From assembly GCA_050291465.1 (NCBI GenBank), contig JBNKJV010000016.1, positions 6,806 through 70,805 of the forward strand: a DNA stretch of 64,000 nucleotides. Reading direction: 5' to 3'. Of this stretch, positions 59,351 to 64,000 are shown piece after piece; position 1 is the stretch's first letter, and each line of letters opens with the position of its first letter. Source of the DNA: CBFDBF01 sp050291465. Lineage in GTDB: Bacteria > Pseudomonadota > Gammaproteobacteria > Chromatiales > Chromatiaceae. Under the pieces are notes generated by a model, which was not told the DNA's origin, did not search any database, and was given only the letters and a program-made list of their open reading frames with translations. The position numbers and the translations under genes were made by a program.

Positions 59351-59843
59351 CTGAGCGTTGCGTCTGTTGTCGTCTCCAGGACGCGGCTCTTCCAGGGCCG
59401 TCGAATCTTAACCCGGAGAACGCAAAGGTGCGGAGGCGCAAAGAGTATTAATTTAATCGAGGTAAACTGCCGCCTTTTGGCGGCAAGACACGAAAGGGCC
59501 CTGCCGTACCGGCGGGGGTAGCCCGCCCTACGAAGCTGGAAACCTATGAATCACCACGGAGGACACAGAGGAATACAGGGAGATCAACAACCTGGGGTGA
59601 TGCCTCTCTGTGAACCCCTGTGTTCTCTGTGGTTGGGGTGTATCGGCCCCTTCCAGGGGCCTTCATCAAACCACCCGCTCCGCGGGTGGTAGTTGATTTG
59701 AATATCGTCCCCAGGTAGGGCGGGCCGTGCCCGCCGTTCCGGGCCGATGGTGATGAATTCCCCTCGGGGATAAGGTAAAGTTCCCCAGTTTTGATGCATA
59801 TACCGAAAAATCCGCGGTCTGCCGCGGACAGGTGGGGTTGGCA
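59351..59843. repeat. 493-bp intergenic mosaic of small palindromic repeats
   Basis: No gene. In order: a GGAGAACGCAAAGG/GGAGGCGCAAAG stretch (59414-59443); hairpin TGCCGCC-TTTT-GGCGGCA (59468-59485); GGCGGG/GCCCGCC (59511-59527); facing CACGGAGGACACAGAGG and TGTGTTCTCTGTGG (59552-59635); hairpin GGCCCC/GGGGCC (59645-59661); 8-bp stem ACCACCCG/CGGGTGGT (59670-59690); GGCGGGC-CGT-GCCCGCC (59719-59735); TCCGCGG/CCGCGGA (59811-59828). The third and fourth elements have relatives at 47258 and 42281. Several may act as terminators between the two glycosyltransferase genes. Confidence 0.8.
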
Positions 59844-60566
59844 ATGGATATATCAGTCGTGATTCCGGTTTACAACGAGGCGGAGAATATCGAGGCCCTT
59901 GCGGCGGAGATACGCCAGGCGCTGGACGGTAAATACGAATACGAGGCTGTTTACGTTGATGACGGCAGTAGCGACGAAACCCCACAGGTGCTGGAGAAGT
60001 TGCGCCGAGCCTACCCCCAGTTCCGGACCATACGTCATCTGCGAAACAGCGGGCAGAGTACGGCGGTGCGCAACGGAGTCAAAGCGGCGCGGGGCGAGTG
60101 GATCGTGACCCTGGACGGAGACGGTCAGAACGACCCGGCGGATATTCCGCGCTTCATAGATGTCATGCGGAACCAAGGAGAGGACGGCAAACTGCAGATG
60201 GTGGCAGGTTATCGCAAAAGGCGCCAGGACGACTGGGTTAAGCGCCTCTCGTCCCGGGTGGCGAACAAGGTACGTGCCGCCCTGTTGAAGGATGCCACTC
60301 CCGACTCGGTATGCGGATTGAAAATGTACCGGCGGGACGTGTTCCTGGATCTTCCCTACTTTGATCATATGCACCGGTTTCTGCCGGCCCTGATCCAGCG
60401 CAACGGGGGTGAAACTCTGTCGCTGGAGGTCAATCATCGCCCACGAAACAGGGGCGTATCCAAATACGGTGTCGGTAATCGTCTGTGGGTTGGGATCGTC
60501 GATCTGCTGGGACTGATGTGGCTGCAACGGCGAGTGCGCCTTACCCAAGTGGAAGAACAGGAGTAG
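59844..60566 (+). CDS. Family 2 glycosyltransferase (polyprenyl-phosphate sugar synthase-like)
   Basis: Cytoplasmic GT-A enzyme of 240 residues. The start MDISVVIPVYNEAENIEALA, the VDDGSSDET strand (nucleotide-sugar binding) and TLDGDGQNDPADIPRF (DxD-type metal site) are diagnostic of the dolichol-phosphate-mannose synthase-like group. It lacks the C-terminal membrane segments of ArnC. It probably charges a lipid phosphate with a sugar for the ArnT-like enzyme upstream. The ATG at 59844 is the family start. The LAB_N gene begins 3 bp after its stop. Confidence 0.88.
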   Translation: MDISVVIPVYNEAENIEALAAEIRQALDGKYEYEAVYVDDGSSDETPQVLEKLRRAYPQFRTIRHLRNSGQSTAVRNGVKAARGEWIVTLDGDGQNDPADIPRFIDVMRNQGEDGKLQMVAGYRKRRQDDWVKRLSSRVANKVRAALLKDATPDSVCGLKMYRRDVFLDLPYFDHMHRFLPALIQRNGGETLSLEVNHRPRNRGVSKYGVGNRLWVGIVDLLGLMWLQRRVRLTQVEEQE

Positions 60567-60569
60567 ACC

Positions 60570-60854
60570 GTGTCGATTGAATCAGTAGCACTTGTAGTTG
60601 GTTTTGCCGGACAGGCCCTGTTTTCGGCACGCTTCCTGGTGCAGTGGATCGCCAGTGAACGCCAGGGTCGCAGCGTGGTCCCTATCGCGTTCTGGTATTT
60701 CAGTATCGCCGGCGGAATCACCCTGCTCGGCTACGCAGTCTACCGCATGGATCCGGTCTTTATCCTGGGGCAGGGGATGGGTGTTTTCATCTATCTGCGC
60801 AACCTGTACCTGATCCGGCGGGAACATGCGGCCCTGATGCCGGAATCCGAATAG
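60570..60854 (+). CDS. Lipid A biosynthesis N-terminal domain protein (LAB_N)
   Basis: Small membrane protein of 94 residues with three membrane segments; the whole chain is one LAB_N domain (GQALFSARFLVQWIASERQGRS, PIAFWYFSIAGG, LGQGMGVFIYLRNLYLI). LAB_N genes typically neighbour GT2 and ArnT-like genes, as here. A flippase or scaffold role has been suggested from context but is not established. The start is GTG, closely coupled to the GT2 gene. Its stop is one base from the end of the convergent lpxH. Confidence 0.87.
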   Translation: MSIESVALVVGFAGQALFSARFLVQWIASERQGRSVVPIAFWYFSIAGGITLLGYAVYRMDPVFILGQGMGVFIYLRNLYLIRREHAALMPESE

Positions 60855-60855
60855 G

Positions 60856-61584
60856 TCACGCGGGAAAGGGGCAGCTTTCCATTCCCTGATCGCTCACTCG
60901 CAAGTAGGCCCCATGGGTTTCGTGCCACTCCGCCAGCACGATACGCCGGGCCGGTGCCCCCTCCAGCGTGAACTCGTGACTGGCCGGGCGGTGGGTATGG
61001 CCGTGGATCAACAGACGGACGTTATGTTCGCGCATGAGACCGGTAACCGCCTTCTGGTTCACATCCATGATCTCCTCCGGTAGAAGCGCCGTGGTTTCTC
61101 CGCTCTGCCGCCGGTACTCGGCGGCCCGGGCCGACCGTTCCGCCAAGGGTTGCGACAGGAACTCCGAGATAAAGGCCGGGCTGCGCAGTTGGCTGCGCGC
61201 CTGCTGATAGGTTAGATCATCGCTGCAGAGTTGGTCGCCGTGGGTAATCAGGGAGGGAGTCCCGGCGAGATCGATTACCGTCGGGTCGGGGATCAGTTCG
61301 CACCCGGCCTGCCGGCAGAACTCATCACCGATGAGGAAATCCCGGTTGCCGTGCATCAGATAGAGCGCTGTTCCCTGTTGCGCCAGCCGTGCCATGGCAT
61401 CCTGGATGTGCGGAATCGGCGGGGAGCGGTCATCATCGCCGAGCCAGACATCAAACAGGTCGCCGAGGATGAACAGGCGTCCGGCGCCGCTGCCGACCTG
61501 TTCCAGAAATCTCAGGAAAAGAGACACCGTGGCCGGGCGCTGCGCCGACAGGTGAAGATCGGAGATTAACAGGGTGTCCGCCAT
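60856..61584 (-). CDS. lpxH: LpxH, UDP-2,3-diacylglucosamine hydrolase
   Basis: Calcineurin-like phosphoesterase that hydrolyses UDP-2,3-diacylglucosamine to lipid X and UMP in lipid A synthesis. 242 residues. Metal-binding motifs: ISDLHLSAQRP, GDLFDVWLGDDD, MHGNRDFL, THGDQLCSDD and IHGHTHRP, all in the family order. It is the last gene of the leftward ppiA-ppiB-lpxH run, 33 bp after ppiB. Another lipid A modifying cassette converges on it. Confidence 0.95.
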   Translation of the reverse strand: MADTLLISDLHLSAQRPATVSLFLRFLEQVGSGAGRLFILGDLFDVWLGDDDRSPPIPHIQDAMARLAQQGTALYLMHGNRDFLIGDEFCRQAGCELIPDPTVIDLAGTPSLITHGDQLCSDDLTYQQARSQLRSPAFISEFLSQPLAERSARAAEYRRQSGETTALLPEEIMDVNQKAVTGLMREHNVRLLIHGHTHRPASHEFTLEGAPARRIVLAEWHETHGAYLRVSDQGMESCPFPA

Positions 61585-61617
61585 GGCAGGCAGCCCGAAT
61601 AGCGCCGTTTACCGGGG

Positions 61618-62106
61618 TTATTCGGCCATCTCCACCTTTTCGATAACGATATCGTCAACCGGCACGTCCTGATGTCCCATGCGGCCGGTGGTGTCCACGC
61701 CTTTGATCTGATTGATTACGTCCATACCGTCCGTAACCTTGCCGAACACGCAGTATCCCCATCCGTCCTGGCTGGGGAAGTCCAGGAACTTGTTGTCCGC
61801 CACGTTGATATAAAACTGCGCGGTAGCCGAGTGCGGCTCCATGGTGCGGGCCATGGCGATGGTGCCGGTCAGGTTGCTGAGGCCGTTATTCGACTCGTTT
61901 TCGATCGGTTCCCGGGTCTGTTTCTCCACCATGCCCGGCAGAAAACCGCCGCCCTGGACCATGAAGTTGTTAATCACGCGATGGAATATGGTGCCGTCAT
62001 AGAAGCCGTCCCGTACATACTGGGCGAAGTTCTCACTGGTCTTCGGGGCCTTTTCAAAATCGAGTTCAATGACGATATCGCCGAGGTTGGTTTTCAGGGT
62101 AATCAT
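61618..62106 (-). CDS. ppiB: PpiB, cytoplasmic cyclophilin-type peptidyl-prolyl isomerase
   Basis: Cyclophilin of 162 residues without a signal peptide. Catalytic stretch: FHRVINNFMVQGGGFLPG, then IAMARTMEPHSATAQFYINVADN. Starting MITLKTNLGDIVIELD it matches E. coli PpiB. Its start overlaps the ppiA stop by 4 bp, so the periplasmic and cytoplasmic cyclophilins are translated together. Confidence 0.93.
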   Translation of the reverse strand: MITLKTNLGDIVIELDFEKAPKTSENFAQYVRDGFYDGTIFHRVINNFMVQGGGFLPGMVEKQTREPIENESNNGLSNLTGTIAMARTMEPHSATAQFYINVADNKFLDFPSQDGWGYCVFGKVTDGMDVINQIKGVDTTGRMGHQDVPVDDIVIEKVEMAE

Positions 62107-62696
62107 TTCTCTGTCGCCTTTTTGCTGTCGTTGATGCGGGTGATGCTTTCGATGATGACGGGTTTCTCCGGGACGTTGTTCATGCCATATCGGGATACGG
62201 TGAAGACATCCGCGATTTTGTCCACGGTCTCCAGCCCTTTGGTTACCTGTCCGAACACCGTGTACCCCCAGTCGTCCGGTTCCGGATAGTCGAGTCCGGG
62301 ATTATCCACGTGGTTGATGAAAAACTGGGCGGTGGCCGAGTGAGGATCGTCCAGGCGCGCCATGGCGATGGCGCCGCGCACGTTTTTGAGACCGTTGTTG
62401 GCCTCGCTTCTGACCGGGGTATGGGTCCGCTTCTTCACCAGATCGGGAGTAAACCCCCCGCCCTGGATCATGAAACCGTACATCACCCGGTGGAATATGG
62501 TGCCGTTGTAGAAGCCCTCGTCCACGTAGCGGAGGAAATTCGCCACGGTCCGGGGTGCCTTGTCCTCGTCCAGGGCCAGTTCCATATCCCCCATGCTGGT
62601 CTTTATCAGCACACGAACCGTGCCGGCAGCGGCAGGCGCCAGCAGTCCCAGACCCAGCAGGACGAATAGCGATAGATTCAGAAGCCTGTTTCGCAT
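62103..62696 (-). CDS. ppiA: PpiA, periplasmic cyclophilin-type peptidyl-prolyl isomerase
   Basis: Exported cyclophilin of 197 residues. A signal peptide (about 1-24, LLNLSLFVLLGLGLLAPAAA) is followed by a domain with FHRVMYGFMIQGGGFTPD and IAMARLDDPHSATAQFFINH. I chose the ATG at 62696 because it begins the signal peptide and has GGGGA upstream; the open frame extends 37 codons further without sense. The ppiA-ppiB pair is divergent from cysS, a partner position that resembles ppiB-cysS in E. coli. Confidence 0.9.
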   Translation of the reverse strand: MRNRLLNLSLFVLLGLGLLAPAAAGTVRVLIKTSMGDMELALDEDKAPRTVANFLRYVDEGFYNGTIFHRVMYGFMIQGGGFTPDLVKKRTHTPVRSEANNGLKNVRGAIAMARLDDPHSATAQFFINHVDNPGLDYPEPDDWGYTVFGQVTKGLETVDKIADVFTVSRYGMNNVPEKPVIIESITRINDSKKATEK

Positions 62697-62878
62697 TGCT
62701 CTACGGTTCCCCCACTTGCTGAAAAACAAGCCATGATATAGCTTCCGGCGGAGGGAAAAAAGCGCCAATCCTTTGTCGTTGCCCGCCGATCGTTTACTAT
62801 GCGCCATTAGTCACCGGTTGCGGCGCCTCGTGCCCATATCGGGTGCCCGTCGGTCTCTGTATGAAATCCGGAAGTCAA

Positions 62879-64000
62879 ATGATCCAGGTCTATAACGATC
62901 TCAGCAATCAGAAAGAAGAGTTTACCCCCATCGAGCCGGGCAAGGTCCGCATGTACGTCTGCGGCATGACGGTCTATGACTACTGCCACCTGGGGCACGC
63001 CCGGGTGATGGTGGTGTTCGACGTGATCTACCGGTATCTGAAGGCCAGGGGCTACGATGTCACCTATATCCGTAACATCACCGATATCGACGACAAGATC
63101 ATAAACCGCGCCAACGAGCGGGGTATGCCGTTCAGTGAGTTGACGCAGGAGTTCATCCGCGCCATGCACGAGGATGCGGATGCCCTGGGGGTGCTGCGTC
63201 CCGACAGCGAACCCAAGGCCACCGAACATATGGACGAGATCCTGGCCATGATCGGCCGCCTGATCGAGCGCGGGCACGCCTATGCGGCGGAGAACGGCGA
63301 TGTTTACTACGACGTGCGCAGTTTCCCCGGCTACGGCAAGCTCTCCGGCAAGTCCATAGAAGACCTGCAGTCCGGCGCCCGGGTGGAACCGGGGGAGGCC
63401 AAGCGCGACCCTCTGGATTTCGCCCTGTGGAAGGCGGCCAAGCCGGAGGAACCGGCCTGGGATTCCCCCTGGGGGCGGGGCCGGCCGGGCTGGCACATCG
63501 AGTGCTCCGCCATGTCCACCAAGGCCCTGGGGGATACCTTCGATATCCACGGCGGCGGTGCCGATCTCACCTTTCCCCATCATGAGAACGAGATCGCCCA
63601 GTCCGAGGGTGCCACCGGCCACCCCTTCGTCAAATACTGGCTGCATAACGGTTTCGTGCGTATCAACGAGGAGAAGATGTCCAAGTCCCTGGGCAACTTC
63701 TTCACCGTGCGCGAAATCCTGGAACGCTATCGGGCCGAGGAGGTGCGCTACTTCATCCTCACCAGCCAGTACCGCTCCCCTCTGAACTACGACGACGAAC
63801 ATCTGGACAACGCCCGTGCCGCCCTGACCCGTTTCTATACCGCCCTGCGTGGACTCCCGCAGGCGCAACCCGCCGGGGGCGAGGCATTCGAGGCCCGTTT
63901 CCGTGAGGCCATGGACGACGACTTCAACACCCCGGAGGCCCTGGCGGTGCTGTTCGATCTCACGCGGGAGATCAACCGGATAAAGGCATCCGATCCCGCC
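62879..64000 (+). CDS. cysS: Cysteinyl-tRNA synthetase, N-terminal part (3' cut by window)
   Basis: Class I aminoacyl-tRNA synthetase that charges tRNA-Cys. The 374 visible residues run from the start past the catalytic core: zinc Cys in MYVCGMTVYD, HIGH-type motif HLGHAR, NITDIDDKI, zinc ligands of HIECSAMS and HHENEIAQSE, and KMSKS in EEKMSKSLGN (near 265-272). Full enzymes are about 460 residues, so the anticodon-binding C-terminus lies to the right. I chose the ATG at 62879, giving the family start MIQVYNDL; an in-frame ATG six codons upstream is possible. Confidence 0.95.
   Translation, partial: MIQVYNDLSNQKEEFTPIEPGKVRMYVCGMTVYDYCHLGHARVMVVFDVIYRYLKARGYDVTYIRNITDIDDKIINRANERGMPFSELTQEFIRAMHEDADALGVLRPDSEPKATEHMDEILAMIGRLIERGHAYAAENGDVYYDVRSFPGYGKLSGKSIEDLQSGARVEPGEAKRDPLDFALWKAAKPEEPAWDSPWGRGRPGWHIECSAMSTKALGDTFDIHGGGADLTFPHHENEIAQSEGATGHPFVKYWLHNGFVRINEEKMSKSLGNFFTVREILERYRAEEVRYFILTSQYRSPLNYDDEHLDNARAALTRFYTALRGLPQAQPAGGEAFEARFREAMDDDFNTPEALAVLFDLTREINRIKASDPA

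Overview
The window reads as chromosomal DNA from a fairly GC-rich gammaproteobacterium. The evidence is gene order: yebC-ruvC-ruvA-ruvB-ybgC-tolQ-tolR-tolA-tolB-pal-cpoB-queE-queC, yajC-secD-secF, and tig-clpP-clpX-lon-hupB-tRNA-tRNA-ppiD are all gammaproteobacterial syntenies. A YeeE/YedE sulfur-compound transporter, a rhodanese protein and a diheme cytochrome c4-like protein fit a sulfur-metabolising, respiring member of the Chromatiales type, but that placement is inference. I see no prophage, insertion sequence, integrase or CRISPR array. Both window edges cut a gene: lptG on the left and cysS on the right.

Layout. 1-4.8 kb: the end of lptG, then a leftward run (HDOD signalling protein, TatD-associated radical SAM protein, DUF971-MoaD fusion, RDD membrane protein) divergent from a small alpha/beta hydrolase. 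4.9-14.6 kb: YebC, Holliday-junction processing (RuvCAB), the Tol-Pal envelope machine and two queuosine-precursor genes. 14.8-19.3 kb: a YeeE/YedE transporter, a periplasmic ankyrin lipoprotein, tRNA-Lys, a small secreted protein, and a leftward tatD-tcdA pair. 19.6-24.1 kb: a 1163-residue protein that I identify as the pyrophosphate-dependent type of PEP carboxykinase, then a Mut7-C protein. 24.1-31.0 kb: a PAP2 phosphatase, MtaB, RmuC and the YajC-SecD-SecF translocon accessory complex. 31.1-40.3 kb: tRNA-Leu and the proteostasis block (trigger factor, ClpP, ClpX, Lon, HU, PpiD), with tRNA-Val and tRNA-Asp behind hupB. 40.4-49.2 kb: an unexpected Gfo/Idh plus FAD-oxidoreductase pair, FabI, half of a peptide ABC importer, a rhodanese and a YadGH-type ABC exporter. 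49.3-57.4 kb: an L,D-transpeptidase, PBP1b, a TPR lipoprotein, a PD-(D/E)XK-like protein, a DinG/YoaA helicase, TsaB and a diheme cytochrome c. 57.6-64 kb: a three-gene lipid-linked sugar cassette (ArnT-like, GT2, LAB_N), then lpxH-ppiB-ppiA leftward and cysS rightward.

Two themes stand out. First, tRNA position 37: TsaB (makes t6A), TcdA (cyclises t6A) and MtaB (methylthiolates t6A) are all here at three separate loci, alongside QueE and QueC for position 34. Second, intergenic repeats. A family of 7-bp tandem repeats (GTTGTCA/TGACAAC and relatives), sometimes as facing arrays, sits directly upstream of ruvB, queC and rmuC, and none of these three genes has a visible Shine-Dalgarno sequence. 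The 493-bp gap at 59.35-59.84 kb is a mosaic of several small palindromic elements.

Most of the window is ordinary housekeeping. The parts most worth a second look are the PPi-type PEPCK, the facing heptamer arrays, the DUF971-MoaD fusion without a terminal Gly-Gly, the orphan Gfo/Idh-FAD pair and the incomplete peptide importer.
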